55,625 nucleotides of DNA, taken from contig JAGOOA010000005.1 in the NCBI GenBank assembly GCA_017992765.1, positions 1-55,625 of the forward strand, read 5' to 3'. Every line of letters begins with the position of its first letter. Position 1 is the stretch's first letter. Under the pieces are notes generated by a model. The model ran no database searches and was not told the origin of the DNA. It saw nothing but the letters and a program-made list of their open reading frames with translations. Made by a program: the position numbers and the translations under genes. Positions 41,045 to 49,539 of the stretch are shown piece after piece. Source of the stretch: Syntrophorhabdaceae bacterium (lineage in GTDB: Bacteria; Desulfobacterota; Syntrophorhabdia; Syntrophorhabdales; Syntrophorhabdaceae).

Positions 41045-41857
41045 TCAGGCCAGGCATGTTACCGACCGGCCATCCTGCTCGTCTTCCCGGTCCCTATGCC
41101 TCATTATAAAATCCAGGACAGTGCGGGCGTAGTCCTCGGGCCGCTGTTCATAGGTGTTGTGGCCGCATTTCGGGAAGACGGCCAGCTCCCCCCTTGGGAG
41201 GTGGCGGTAGAGGGTCACCCCCTGCTCCACGCGAAAGATCGAACTGCGGTCCGGATAAAGCACCAGGGCAGGACAGGAAACCAGAGGCAAAACCGGGCGG
41301 AGGTTGAAATACTCCACGCCGTACGCACCGCCGTATTTGACAAACTGGTTGTAGTTGGCCTCTGCCTTTTCTCCGTGCCACTCAACCATCCTCGCCTTAA
41401 GCGCCGGCTCCAGGTCGGTAAATCGTGGCGCAAATTTCATAGCGTTGAGCTCGATCATGGTCACCTCGCCGTAGCATTGGGTGCTGCCAACGGTCAGGGT
41501 CCTGACCTCTCCCGGGTACTTGGCGGCGTAGTCAACGCCGACAACGCCGCCTTCACATTGCCCCACCAGGTGGCACTCCTTTATGCCGAGGACCTCTTTC
41601 AATGTCCTTAGCTCCTCCACGCTCTCCGGCCTGTAGCGGTCGGTCTCATAAAAGTCCGGAAAATCATCCCCCCGTTCCGACCTGCCGTAGCCGCGGCGGT
41701 CGTAGGCAACTACCTTGTAGCCTTGTGCCGTAAGGCGGGGATAGACGTCCTTCCATATCTTTGTGCAGCCGAAACCGTGGTGCATAAGGATGATAGCCTC
41801 GCCTTCGCCGTGGACCTCATAGTAGACCTTAAGGTTATTGATCTTTTCAAAGGGCAT
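41045..41857 (-). CDS. Alpha/beta hydrolase with a Cys in the nucleophile elbow
   Basis: The 270-residue protein has the alpha/beta hydrolase layout: IILMHHGFGCTKIWKDVYP (HG oxyanion region), VVAYDRRGYGRSERG, the nucleophile elbow CHLVGQCEGGVVGVDYA, LVLYPDRSSIF with the probable acid, and FPKCGHNTYEQRPEDYA with the catalytic His. The elbow reads G-Q-C-E-G, so Cys replaces the usual Ser. Dienelactone hydrolase is a known Cys-using relative. Substrate unknown. AAGGAG precedes the ATG, and a GTTCAACG repeat fills the leader. It is upstream of the TRAP/PrpF operon on the same strand, but 137 bases and the operon's own promoter separate them. Confidence 0.9.
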   Translation of the reverse strand: MPFEKINNLKVYYEVHGEGEAIILMHHGFGCTKIWKDVYPRLTAQGYKVVAYDRRGYGRSERGDDFPDFYETDRYRPESVEELRTLKEVLGIKECHLVGQCEGGVVGVDYAAKYPGEVRTLTVGSTQCYGEVTMIELNAMKFAPRFTDLEPALKARMVEWHGEKAEANYNQFVKYGGAYGVEYFNLRPVLPLVSCPALVLYPDRSSIFRVEQGVTLYRHLPRGELAVFPKCGHNTYEQRPEDYARTVLDFIMRHRDREDEQDGRSVTCLA

Positions 41858-41870
41858 GCAGTTCTCCTTT

Positions 41871-41908
41871 GTTCAATGTTCTATGTTCAACGTTCAACGT
41901 TCAACGTT
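41871..41908. repeat. GTTCAACGTTCAACG-type repeat
   Basis: About 38 bases of GTTCAATGTTCTATGTTCAA and CGTTCAACGTTCAACGTT units directly upstream of the alpha/beta hydrolase gene. Confidence 0.7.
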
Positions 41909-41966
41909 AAGACAAAGCAGATAAACTATAACGGACAAACTCAAAAAACTCAATAAAGGGTTTGTT

Positions 41967-41997
41967 GCTGAAAGCTGACGGCTGAAAGCTGGTAGCT
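41967..41997. repeat. GCTGAAAGCTG-type repeat
   Basis: GCTGAAAGCTGACGGCTGAA followed by AGCTGGTAGCT. Same family as 53907-53991 and 20464-20490; it lies at the 3' end of the first GNAT gene. Confidence 0.65.
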
Positions 41998-42000
41998 CTC

Positions 42001-42444
42001 TTAGATCTTCATCTCCAGGTTGATCATGTCCCCCCGCTGGAACTGCATCTTTTCAAAGAATTTCATCAGGTCCCATTTCTTCCACTCGACAAAGACATAG
42101 ATAGTATCAACCCCCACCTTCTTGAACATGGAATACATCTCCTCAAAGAGCAGCTGGGATACCCCCTTCCCCTGCCATTCCCTTACAACGCCGAGGGTAT
42201 CGATCCACCCTACGTTCTCGGGTATACCGTATTCCCAGCCGCTGGCCTTCCCCAGGATAAAGCCGATCATCTTCCCGTCAAGCTCTGCCGCCAGCGACGG
42301 CACGCTCGACGTCTCAGCGCTTTCGAGCTTATATTCCCAATACTCCCTCCTGTCCCTGCCGAGGAGCGAAACGTCGATCGCCGTGACCGCCTCGAGGTCT
42401 TTTATCGTTAGCGGCCGTAAGTTTATCTTTCCCGTTGGATCCAC
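42001..42444 (-). CDS. GNAT-family acetyltransferase (downstream copy of a tandem pair)
   Basis: The 147-residue protein is a single GNAT domain: INLRPLTIKDLEAVTAID at the N terminus, GKMIGFILGKASGWEYGIPENVGWIDTLGVVREWQGKGVSQLLFEE with the acetyl-CoA-binding turn (Q-x-K-G-V-S) and FFEKMQFQRGDMINLEMKI at the end. It aligns along its whole length, without gaps in the core, with the next gene, so the two are tandem duplicates. The acceptor is unknown. The start is a GTG with AGGGGG upstream. Confidence 0.88.
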   Translation of the reverse strand: MDPTGKINLRPLTIKDLEAVTAIDVSLLGRDRREYWEYKLESAETSSVPSLAAELDGKMIGFILGKASGWEYGIPENVGWIDTLGVVREWQGKGVSQLLFEEMYSMFKKVGVDTIYVFVEWKKWDLMKFFEKMQFQRGDMINLEMKI

Positions 42445-42496
42445 ACCGCATACCCCCTTGTCGTGTTATGTGGCTGCCGGAACATATCTTTTTAGG

Positions 42497-42940
42497 TTAG
42501 ATATTCAGCTGAAAGTTGATCATGTCGCCGCGCTTGAAACCCATCTTGTCGAAGAACTGGAGAAGGTCCCAGTCCTTCCAGTTAACGAATACGTAGATCG
42601 TTTCAACGCCGACCTTTTTGAACATCGAGTGAAGCTCTTTAAAAAGAAGCCGCGCAATGCCTTTCTTCTGGTACTCTTTCACAACGCCTATAGTGTCGAT
42701 CCACCCTACGCTCTCCGGTATCCCGAATTCCCACCCGCTGGCGCTGCCGAGAATAAAGCCGATAACCTTTCCATCTACCTCTGCGGCCAGAGAGGGGACA
42801 CCGGACGTCTCCGCGCGTTCGAGCCTTGTCTCCCAGTAACCCCTCCTTTTTTTACCCAGGAGAGAATAATCGATATCGACTACCGCGTCGAGGTCCTTGA
42901 TCGTTAAAATCCTTAATTTGACAGGTTCCATCAAACCCAT
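42497..42940 (-). CDS. GNAT-family acetyltransferase (upstream copy of a tandem pair)
   Basis: A 147-residue GNAT domain: VKLRILTIKDLDAVVDIDYSLLG, GKVIGFILGSASGWEFGIPESVGWIDT, GVVKEYQKKGIARLLFKELHSMFKKVGVETIYVFVNWKDWDLLQFFD (core region, residues about 85-130). Roughly two thirds of residues match the downstream copy by eye. GGAGGAAAGGG stands before the start. Duplication with both frames intact suggests that both are used, perhaps on different proteins or small molecules. Confidence 0.88.
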   Translation of the reverse strand: MGLMEPVKLRILTIKDLDAVVDIDYSLLGKKRRGYWETRLERAETSGVPSLAAEVDGKVIGFILGSASGWEFGIPESVGWIDTIGVVKEYQKKGIARLLFKELHSMFKKVGVETIYVFVNWKDWDLLQFFDKMGFKRGDMINFQLNI

Positions 42941-43068
42941 TAACCCTTTCCTCCGTTGTGTTTTGCGTGTATTTTACTTGCTTTATATACCATGAAGTAT
43001 AGCAGTGGAAATGGACTTGTCAAGAAATTGGAAATGATTTTAGCCATATGAATGAAGGCAGTTCCGTA

Positions 43069-44586
43069 TCAGGCAATGAAAAGGTTTTTGGTAGAAAAAT
43101 TAGGATCGCTCGTCAGGTTCACCCCCAGGCGCCTTAAGCCTGCCTCATCCCCGGGCGTGGGGATGTGCGTCATATGCATCTCACAGTCGCGAAGCTCCTT
43201 TAACGCCTCAATGGCCAGTTGAGCTGCCGGATTGGTCATCGCGCTGATGCTCAGGGCTATGAGCGCCTCCTCCAGGTCGAGGCTCATCGTTTTCTCGTTC
43301 AGGATCTCCGTTTTGAGCTTGCGCACCGATTCGGTGATGTAGTCCGGCAAAAGCTGCAGCTTTTCCGGGATGCCTGCCAGATGCTTGATCGCGTGGATAA
43401 CAAGGCTCGTCGCCGCATGCATGAGGGTCGAATTGTTCCCGGTAATGATAACGCTGTCCCTTAATTCTATCGCGGCCCCGCAATAGATCCCTTCATTCCC
43501 CCTCTGTTCGTTCTGCCCCGCCAGCGCCGCCTCGCGGGCGGAGCCGACGACCTTGCGGTACTCCGGCTCCAGGTTGCATTCCTTGATCAAAAGATCGACC
43601 CTCTGCACCGTCTCCCTGTCGGCAAACCCCATCGCGTACTCGCAGCGGTAGCGGAAATACCGCCTGATTATCTCCTGCATTGCAGCCTCTTTCGTTGCCT
43701 CGTCATCGGTTATGGCGAAACCGGCCCGGTTTACGCCCATATCTGTCGGCGATTTATAGAATGATTCGCCTCCCGTTATCTTTTCCAGTATCCTTTTCAA
43801 AACCGGGAACACCTCCACGTCCCGGTTATAATTGACCGCTATTTCGCCATGAGCCTCCAGGTGAAAGGGGTCGATCAGGTTAAAGTCCTTGATGTCCGCC
43901 GTTGCCGCTTCGTAAGCCACGTTAACGGGGTGCTTGAGCGGCAGGTTCCAGATGGGGAAGGTCTCGAACTTGGCATACCCCGATCGTATCCCTCTGCGGG
44001 AGTCGTGATAGAGCTGGGAAAGACAGGTTGCCAGCTTGCCGCTGCCCGGTCCCGGACCCGTAACGACGACCAAGGGTTTCCCTGTCTCGATATATTCGTT
44101 GGCTCCATATCCTTCGTCGCTGACGATCAGCTCCACATCGGTAGGATATCCCCTCGTATATTTGTGGGTATAGACCTTTATCCCGCGCCTCTCAAGCTTA
44201 TTCTTGAAAAGCACGGCTGCCGGCTGATTCTCAAAACGGGTAATATTTACTCCCAGCACATCGATCCCCCAGTTGCGCAGGTCATCGATGAGCTTCAGTG
44301 CGTCGGAGTCGTAGGTAATGCCGAAATCGGCCCGTATCTTCTTTCTCTCAATGTCCCCCGCGTAGATGCAGAGGATAATGTCCGCCTTGTCTTTCAGCTC
44401 CGCCAGAAGCCTCATCTTGATATTCGGATCATAGCCGGGCAGAACCCGCGCGGCGTGGTAATCATACAGGAGCTTGCCGCCAAACTCGAGGTACAGCTTA
44501 TTGTCAAACATCTTTGCCCTTTGGATTATCTCCAATGTCTGCTCATTCAGGTATTTTTCGTTGTCGAAACCGCTTTTTCTGATCAT
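43069..44586 (-). CDS. DUF1846 (UPF0371) family protein
   Basis: The 505-residue protein begins MIRKSGFDNEKYLNEQTLEI and follows the DUF1846 family from end to end: FDNKLYLEFGGKLLYDYHAARVLPGYDPN, TRGYPTDVELIVSDEGYGANEYIET, VVTGPGPGSGKLATCLSQLYHD (a glycine-rich, phosphate-loop-like turn) and YRCEYAMGFADRETVQRVDLL. The family is widespread in Firmicutes and some anaerobes; its role is not known to me, although the glycine-rich loop suggests nucleotide binding. Normal length (about 500). Confidence 0.93.
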   Translation of the reverse strand: MIRKSGFDNEKYLNEQTLEIIQRAKMFDNKLYLEFGGKLLYDYHAARVLPGYDPNIKMRLLAELKDKADIILCIYAGDIERKKIRADFGITYDSDALKLIDDLRNWGIDVLGVNITRFENQPAAVLFKNKLERRGIKVYTHKYTRGYPTDVELIVSDEGYGANEYIETGKPLVVVTGPGPGSGKLATCLSQLYHDSRRGIRSGYAKFETFPIWNLPLKHPVNVAYEAATADIKDFNLIDPFHLEAHGEIAVNYNRDVEVFPVLKRILEKITGGESFYKSPTDMGVNRAGFAITDDEATKEAAMQEIIRRYFRYRCEYAMGFADRETVQRVDLLIKECNLEPEYRKVVGSAREAALAGQNEQRGNEGIYCGAAIELRDSVIITGNNSTLMHAATSLVIHAIKHLAGIPEKLQLLPDYITESVRKLKTEILNEKTMSLDLEEALIALSISAMTNPAAQLAIEALKELRDCEMHMTHIPTPGDEAGLRRLGVNLTSDPNFSTKNLFIA

Positions 44587-44661
44587 TTTATCTTCCTGGG
44601 TTCTTTCTATTTTTTTCTTTAAACAAACATATTAATATTAATTCATTCCAAAAAAATTACA

Positions 44662-44711
44662 TAGCAAAAAACAAAATTTTGTCGTTTGACAACATGAATC
44701 GTTTTTTGCTA
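44662..44711. promoter_or_regulatory. 11-bp inverted repeat overlapping the trkA promoter
   Basis: TAGCAAAAAAC at 44662-44672 and its exact reverse complement GTTTTTTGCTA at 44701-44711 flank the -35 box and run into the -10 box. Shares the TAGCAAA/TTTGCTA core with the operator-like repeat at the XRE-cupin promoter (40926-40968). Confidence 0.5.
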
Positions 44712-44715
44712 ATGT
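44686..44715 (+). promoter_or_regulatory. Sigma-70-type promoter of trkA-trkH
   Basis: TTGACA at 44686-44691 and TAATGT at 44710-44715, 18 bases apart. The start codon of trkA (GTG at 44750) is about 28 bases after the expected transcription start, with AGGAG at 44736-44740. Confidence 0.7.
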
Positions 44716-44749
44716 GTTTCTACTCTTTTCGTTGCAGGAGAATGTACCG

Positions 44750-46093
44750 GTGAAAATAATCATCGTTGGCGCAGGCGAAGTAGGGTTCCATCTGGCGAAA
44801 AAGCTTTCTTTCGAAAAGCACGACCTGGTGATCATCGAAGAAAACCCTGAACAATGCAAAAAAATAGAAGAGACGCTCGACATCTCGGTCGTATACGGCA
44901 GCGGCTCCGACCAGAAGGTCCTGAAAGATGCCGGCATCGATGATGCGGACATGCTTATCGCGGCCTCCGGAGTAGATGAGGTCAACATCATCGCATCCAT
45001 GATCGCCTGGAAATCAGGCGTAAGACTTAAGGTCGCACGGGTGCGCAATCGTGACTATTACAGCCCCGATTCGATCCTGAAGCAGAAAGACCTCGGCATT
45101 GACCTTTTTATCCACCCGGAGGATGAGGTAAAGGAAGAGATCGTCAGCCTCCTCATGCGGGCAACCGCTTCAGAGATCGTCTCCTTTGAGAACGGAAAAA
45201 TACTCTTTGTAGGGCTGAAGCTGGACGAGCAGTGCCCTTTCCTCAACCTTCAGCTCAAGGATATGACATCAGAAGAGATGAGGAGAAAATTCCGTGTCGT
45301 AGCGATCCAGAAAGCAGACAGGACGATCATCCCCACAGGAGATGACTATATCAACAAAAACGACCAGATATTTGTCGTAACACGTGAAGAGAACCTCACC
45401 GATCTCCTCGCCATGACAGGCAAATCCAACGCGAAGCTCGAAAAGATCATGATCCTCGGAGGCGGCAAGATCGGCAGCGCGGTCGCTGCAAACCTTGAGG
45501 ATAAAGGTCTTGACGTAACGGTTGTCGAGTCCGACAAGGAAAAATCCCAGAGGCTGGCGGAAGAGCTCAAAAGGGCCACGGTAGTTCAGGCAGACGGGGC
45601 AGAGATAGACATGCTCGTAAGGGAGGGCTTGCGCGATGCCGACGGGTTTGTCGCCGTTACCTCCGATGACGAGACAAACATCATCGCATGCCTTCTTGCC
45701 AAGCATCTTGGGATCAGAAAAGTGATAGCCCTTGTCAGCAGGTCCGACTATATACCTCTTATGAGCGTTATCGGGATAGATTCCACGGTAAATATTCGCC
45801 TTGCCACAGCAAAGGCGATCCTGCGGTTCATCAGGAGGGGCGACATCCTCTCCGTCGCTCTCTTTCACGGCATAGAGGCGGAAGCCATAGAGTTCGAGGT
45901 AAAAAAAGGGAACCGGCTTGCAGGAAAGCCCCTGAAAAAGCTCAGCCTGCCCGATGGAAGCCTGGTTGCGGCGATCGTTCGCGGCGAAGACGCCTTCGTC
46001 CCTCACGGCGAAAACATCATTGAACAGGGCGACAAGGTGATCTTTTTTGCCTTGCCTCAGGCGATCCGCCATCTCGAAGGCAAATTTTCCTGA
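44750..46093 (+). CDS. trkA: Trk potassium-uptake regulatory subunit TrkA
   Basis: From the GTG at 44750 (AGGAG nine bases upstream) the 447-residue product has two tandem RCK units: the first NAD-binding domain VKIIIVGAGEVGFHLAKKL, a TrkA-C domain with LFVGLKLDEQCPFLNL, the second nucleotide-binding domain EKIMILGGGKIGSAVAANL, and a closing TrkA-C domain (VKKGNRLAGKPLKKLSLPDGSLV). It binds NAD(H) or ATP and gates the TrkH channel at the cytoplasmic face. The longer frame from 44714 runs through the promoter, so the GTG is preferred. Confidence 0.95.
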   Translation: MKIIIVGAGEVGFHLAKKLSFEKHDLVIIEENPEQCKKIEETLDISVVYGSGSDQKVLKDAGIDDADMLIAASGVDEVNIIASMIAWKSGVRLKVARVRNRDYYSPDSILKQKDLGIDLFIHPEDEVKEEIVSLLMRATASEIVSFENGKILFVGLKLDEQCPFLNLQLKDMTSEEMRRKFRVVAIQKADRTIIPTGDDYINKNDQIFVVTREENLTDLLAMTGKSNAKLEKIMILGGGKIGSAVAANLEDKGLDVTVVESDKEKSQRLAEELKRATVVQADGAEIDMLVREGLRDADGFVAVTSDDETNIIACLLAKHLGIRKVIALVSRSDYIPLMSVIGIDSTVNIRLATAKAILRFIRRGDILSVALFHGIEAEAIEFEVKKGNRLAGKPLKKLSLPDGSLVAAIVRGEDAFVPHGENIIEQGDKVIFFALPQAIRHLEGKFS

Positions 46094-46108
46094 GATGAAA
46101 AATATATC

Positions 46109-47545
46109 ATGAGACTATCAAATATCTTCTACGTCATTGCCCGCCTTTGTCTTCTGCTGGGCTGTGCCTTGCTTGTCCCCCTTGCCTTCTCCATCTATTA
46201 CAACGACGGTATGATCCTGGTCTTTTCCACGCTTGCCGCAGCTCTGATCCTGTTGAGCTTTACAACAAAATTCTACCGCGAGACGCCTTCCGAACTGACC
46301 ACCCGGGAAGGGTTTCTGATCGTCACATTGTCCTGGCTTGCCCTTGCCTTCCTCGGTTCCATCCCCTTTATGGCATCAGGACATGTAAGCGGATTTATCG
46401 ACGCCCTGTTCGAGACCATTTCAGGATTCACCACAACGGGCGCCACCATACTGGCCGATATAGAACGTCTGCCCAGAAGCCTGCTTGTCTGGAGGAATAT
46501 GACCCAGTGGCTCGGGGGGATGGGCGTCATTGCCCTGGCCGTAGCGATCTTTCCTTTTCTCGGCGTCGGCGCCATCCAGCTCTTCAAGGCCGAGGTCCCG
46601 GGGCCGACAAAAGACAAGATCTCCCCCCGTATCAGCGAGACGGCAAAGATCCTCTGGTGGGTCTACATTGCGTTCACCGCGGCAGAAACATGTCTTCTGA
46701 TGGCAGGAGGCCTTAATTTTTTTGAGTCCCTTTGTGTGACCTTCGGCACTATGGCCACCGGCGGTTTTGCCCCGCTCAATGCGAGCATAGCAGGGTATTC
46801 CCCCTATATCCAGTACACAGTGGCCTTCTTCATGCTCATGGCAGGCATCAATTTCAATCTCCACTACTGGGCATTCAAAGGAAAGCCCTCATACTACATC
46901 AAAAATTCGGAATTCCGGTTCTTCCTTTCCGTTATCGCCGTCTCTTTCGCGTTTGTGGTCGTTATGCGTCTTATATCAGGCTCGGGCCTCTCGGAAGGAT
47001 TGCTCCGCAGCTCTATTTTCCAGGTCGTCTCCATCATTACGACAACCGGTTTCATTACCGATGATTATGAATTGTGGCCTTTTGTGACCCAGTTCGTCCT
47101 TTTGCTGCTGATGGTCGTCGGCGGTTCCTCAACCTCAACGGGCGGCGGCGTTAAAAACATCAGGGTCCTGATACTTTTTAAACAGATCGGCTCGGAATTC
47201 AAGAAAAGCATCCGTCCACGGGGGGTGTTCCCGATAAAAGTAGGCGATAAGCCCATCCCTGAAGGAGTGGTATCCAACACGGTGGTCTTTATCGTTCTCT
47301 ACGGCATGATCTCCCTTGGCGGAGTCGTAATAATGACGATGCTGGGGCTCGATATTGACAGCGCGATCGGCTCTGTTGCCGCGACGATCGGGAATGTAGG
47401 GCCCGGCATAGGCTCTGTTGGTCCCATAAAAAATTATTCCCACATACCTGACGCAGGCAAATTGACATTAAGCTTTCTCATGCTTGTCGGCCGCCTCGAG
47501 ATCTATACGGTACTCCTGATCTTCTTTCCACGCTTCTGGAAGTAA
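46109..47545 (+). CDS. trkH: Trk potassium-uptake channel subunit TrkH
   Basis: The 478-residue polytopic membrane protein follows trkA by 15 bases. It has the four membrane-pore-membrane repeats of TrkH, with selectivity-filter segments such as TISGFTTTGATIL, FGTMATGGFAP, SIITTTGFITDD and TIGNVGPGIGSVGP, and SSTSTGGGVKNIRV before the third-fourth boundary. It moves potassium into the cell with TrkA as regulator. Confidence 0.97.
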   Translation: MRLSNIFYVIARLCLLLGCALLVPLAFSIYYNDGMILVFSTLAAALILLSFTTKFYRETPSELTTREGFLIVTLSWLALAFLGSIPFMASGHVSGFIDALFETISGFTTTGATILADIERLPRSLLVWRNMTQWLGGMGVIALAVAIFPFLGVGAIQLFKAEVPGPTKDKISPRISETAKILWWVYIAFTAAETCLLMAGGLNFFESLCVTFGTMATGGFAPLNASIAGYSPYIQYTVAFFMLMAGINFNLHYWAFKGKPSYYIKNSEFRFFLSVIAVSFAFVVVMRLISGSGLSEGLLRSSIFQVVSIITTTGFITDDYELWPFVTQFVLLLLMVVGGSSTSTGGGVKNIRVLILFKQIGSEFKKSIRPRGVFPIKVGDKPIPEGVVSNTVVFIVLYGMISLGGVVIMTMLGLDIDSAIGSVAATIGNVGPGIGSVGPIKNYSHIPDAGKLTLSFLMLVGRLEIYTVLLIFFPRFWK

Positions 47546-47549
47546 AGGG

Positions 47550-48461
47550 CTACCTGCTCCCCTTTTCGGCAAGGGCCTTTCCAAACAGCGCTGCGCCGAT
47601 CGCGCCTGCGATCTGCGTATCAAAGGGGAACCCTTTATCTGCATAGTACCGATTGTGCCACTTGGCCTCACAGGCCTCGAAGCCGAGCTCTTGCGTGAGC
47701 CTTTTCACGACGCCCTGGTTCTTTGCGATCCCGCCGGTTATGGCAAATTCTCTTTCCACGTTTACCTTTTCGAGGAGCGATAGGACCCTGTGCGCCATTG
47801 CGGAACAGTATGCTGCGAGGACTTTCTCTTTAGGCCATCCTGCGCGGAGCAGTGTCCCTGCCTCCGATTTTGCGAAAATAACGCATGTCGAGTTCACTGG
47901 AGGAGGTTCTTCGGCAACGCTCAAGGACATGTCGCCAACATCTTCAATGGGAACGCCGAGGAGGTCCGCGAAAACCTCCATGCCCCGGCCTGTGCCTGCC
48001 GCGCACTTGTCATTCATCAGAAAGGCAACGACCTTGCCTTTATCGTCGATCTTGATGGCCTTGCAGTCCTGGCCGCCCATATCGAGGACGGTCCGCACCG
48101 CGGGGCCATACATCCAGTTCGCGCCCTTTGCATGGCACGCGATCTCTGTTATTGCCCTGTTGCCGAAAGGCACATTGACGCGGCCGTAGCCTGTGCCAAC
48201 GGTAAAATGAATATCTCTCAACGCCAGGCCGGTTCCTTCTGTTGCCTTGTTGAAAGCGTTGATCGCGCTGTCCGGGCTGCTGGAGCCGGTCCTCATATTG
48301 CCGTAGCAGTAAAGCTCGCCGTCTACCATGATAACGCCTTGCGTGCTGACGGAACCGACGTCAACGCCTGCCGTGATAAGTTTGCCCTTCTTCCAATCGA
48401 TCTCAGGGTTTGCCCATCGAGATTCCGGCCATCTCCAGAATTCCTTCTTTCCGTCTGCCAT
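47550..48461 (-). CDS. bzdQ: BcrA/BadF/BzdQ-type ATPase subunit (benzoyl-CoA reductase type)
   Basis: The 303-residue protein is an ASKHA-fold ATPase with phosphate loop ITAGVDVGSVSTQGVIM, adenosine loop TVLDMGGQDCKAIKI, and the two cysteines that share a [4Fe-4S] cluster between subunits, NDKCAAGTGRGMEVF and STCVIFAKSEAG. A 30-residue N-terminal extension rich in Trp (EFWRWPESRWANPEIDWKKGK) is, as I recall, typical of BzdQ. Such subunits couple ATP hydrolysis to electron transfer into benzoyl-CoA reductase. It is followed in the operon by nothing and preceded by the BzdP-like gene; the reductase subunits are absent from the window. Confidence 0.85.
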   Translation of the reverse strand: MADGKKEFWRWPESRWANPEIDWKKGKLITAGVDVGSVSTQGVIMVDGELYCYGNMRTGSSSPDSAINAFNKATEGTGLALRDIHFTVGTGYGRVNVPFGNRAITEIACHAKGANWMYGPAVRTVLDMGGQDCKAIKIDDKGKVVAFLMNDKCAAGTGRGMEVFADLLGVPIEDVGDMSLSVAEEPPPVNSTCVIFAKSEAGTLLRAGWPKEKVLAAYCSAMAHRVLSLLEKVNVEREFAITGGIAKNQGVVKRLTQELGFEACEAKWHNRYYADKGFPFDTQIAGAIGAALFGKALAEKGSR

Positions 48462-48465
48462 AGCG

Positions 48466-49245
48466 TTATACCTCCATCCTTTGCTCTGCTGCTGCGATGG
48501 CGGCGCCTATTGCGCCGACGTACTGGGGATCCGCGGGAACTCCTATTTTGATGTTCAGCTCTCCCTCTATGGCTTTGATAAATCCCCCGTTGAGGGCCAT
48601 GCCGCCGATCGCGGCTACGTCTTTCTCAACGCCGACCCTTCTCATCATGGACACGATCCTGTCCCCGATCGCATTGAGCACTGCCCGTGCGATATCCGCC
48701 TTTGCGGTCTGCGAGTGGATAAGGGACACAAGCTCTGACTCGGCAAAGACCGCGCATTGGGCGTTCATGTCGATCTCTTTTGTGGACCTGTCGTAGAGAT
48801 CACCCATTTTTTCGACCTCTGTCTCAAGGGCCCTCGCCATTGCTTCTACAAATGTTCCAGCCCCTGCCGCACATTTTTCATTTATTGCAAAATCAACGAC
48901 GTCGCCGTGCTGGCTTATCCTGACCGCCCTTCCCTCCTCGGCTCCCACATCGATGACTGTGCGGACATCGGGCATAACGAACCTGATCCCCCTTGCGTCA
49001 GCGTCCGCCTCTGTTACCTCACCCTGTGCACAATCACAGCTCTTCCTTCCCACGCCGGTAGCAAGGACCTTGCGGACATCTTTTTTTTCGGCGCCGGCCG
49101 CCTTTAGCGCCTCATTATATACATTTTCAGCGGTTGTCTTCGTATCAAGGCCTGCAGGCGCCATTGCCTTTCCGACAACCCTGCCGTCCTTCATGATCAC
49201 CGCCTTCACGTTCTTTGCACCGCTGTCTATACCTGCCGTTATCAT
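48466..49245 (-). CDS. bzdP: BcrD/BadG/BzdP-type ATPase subunit (benzoyl-CoA reductase type)
   Basis: From the ATG at 49245 (AAGGAGG six bases upstream; the longer frame has an unrelated 46-residue start) the 259-residue protein has ITAGIDSGAKNVKAVIM, the second loop TVIDVGAEEGRAVRI (the BcrD/BzdP variant of DxGGQD), and cluster cysteines in NEKCAAGAGTFVE and NAQCAVFAESEL. It would form a heterodimer with the BzdQ-like protein encoded four bases downstream. ATP-driven electron activation of an aromatic acyl-CoA or of a 2-hydroxyacyl-CoA dehydratase is the known family role; the partner enzyme is not visible here. Confidence 0.85.
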   Translation of the reverse strand: MITAGIDSGAKNVKAVIMKDGRVVGKAMAPAGLDTKTTAENVYNEALKAAGAEKKDVRKVLATGVGRKSCDCAQGEVTEADADARGIRFVMPDVRTVIDVGAEEGRAVRISQHGDVVDFAINEKCAAGAGTFVEAMARALETEVEKMGDLYDRSTKEIDMNAQCAVFAESELVSLIHSQTAKADIARAVLNAIGDRIVSMMRRVGVEKDVAAIGGMALNGGFIKAIEGELNIKIGVPADPQYVGAIGAAIAAAEQRMEV

Positions 49246-49505
49246 CCCGTACCTCCTTGCGACGGTTTTTGCATTCCTGACGTTTCCACGGGGGCATCGT
49301 TCCGTGCCGCTATCATTCAATGCCAACCTTGTGCTTAAATTAACAAAATCAAACGATGTTATCAACACATAAAGGGGGGACATTTGTTCGGCGTGCGCCT
49401 AAACTCAATAAACGCTGTCAACGGGTTTCATTGCTGACCCCTTATGGCTGCAAAAATAGCTCATACCAGTGGCCGGCAAGCTGGCAAGAATAGTGGCTTT
49501 TGTGC

Positions 49506-49533
49506 TTGAATATTCAGGAAAAATTGCTATAAT
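49506..49533 (+). promoter_or_regulatory. Sigma-70-type promoter of ruvX, predicting a leaderless transcript
   Basis: TTGAAT at 49506-49511 and a perfect TATAAT at 49528-49533, 16 bases apart. The ATG of ruvX is at 49540, seven bases after the -10 box, exactly where transcription should begin. Confidence 0.7.
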
Positions 49534-49539
49534 TACGGG

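Noticed and set aside
44714-44749. Longer TrkA start at 44714
   Set aside because: It would begin inside the -10 box of the trkA promoter and adds residues not found in TrkA; GTG at 44750 has a binding site.
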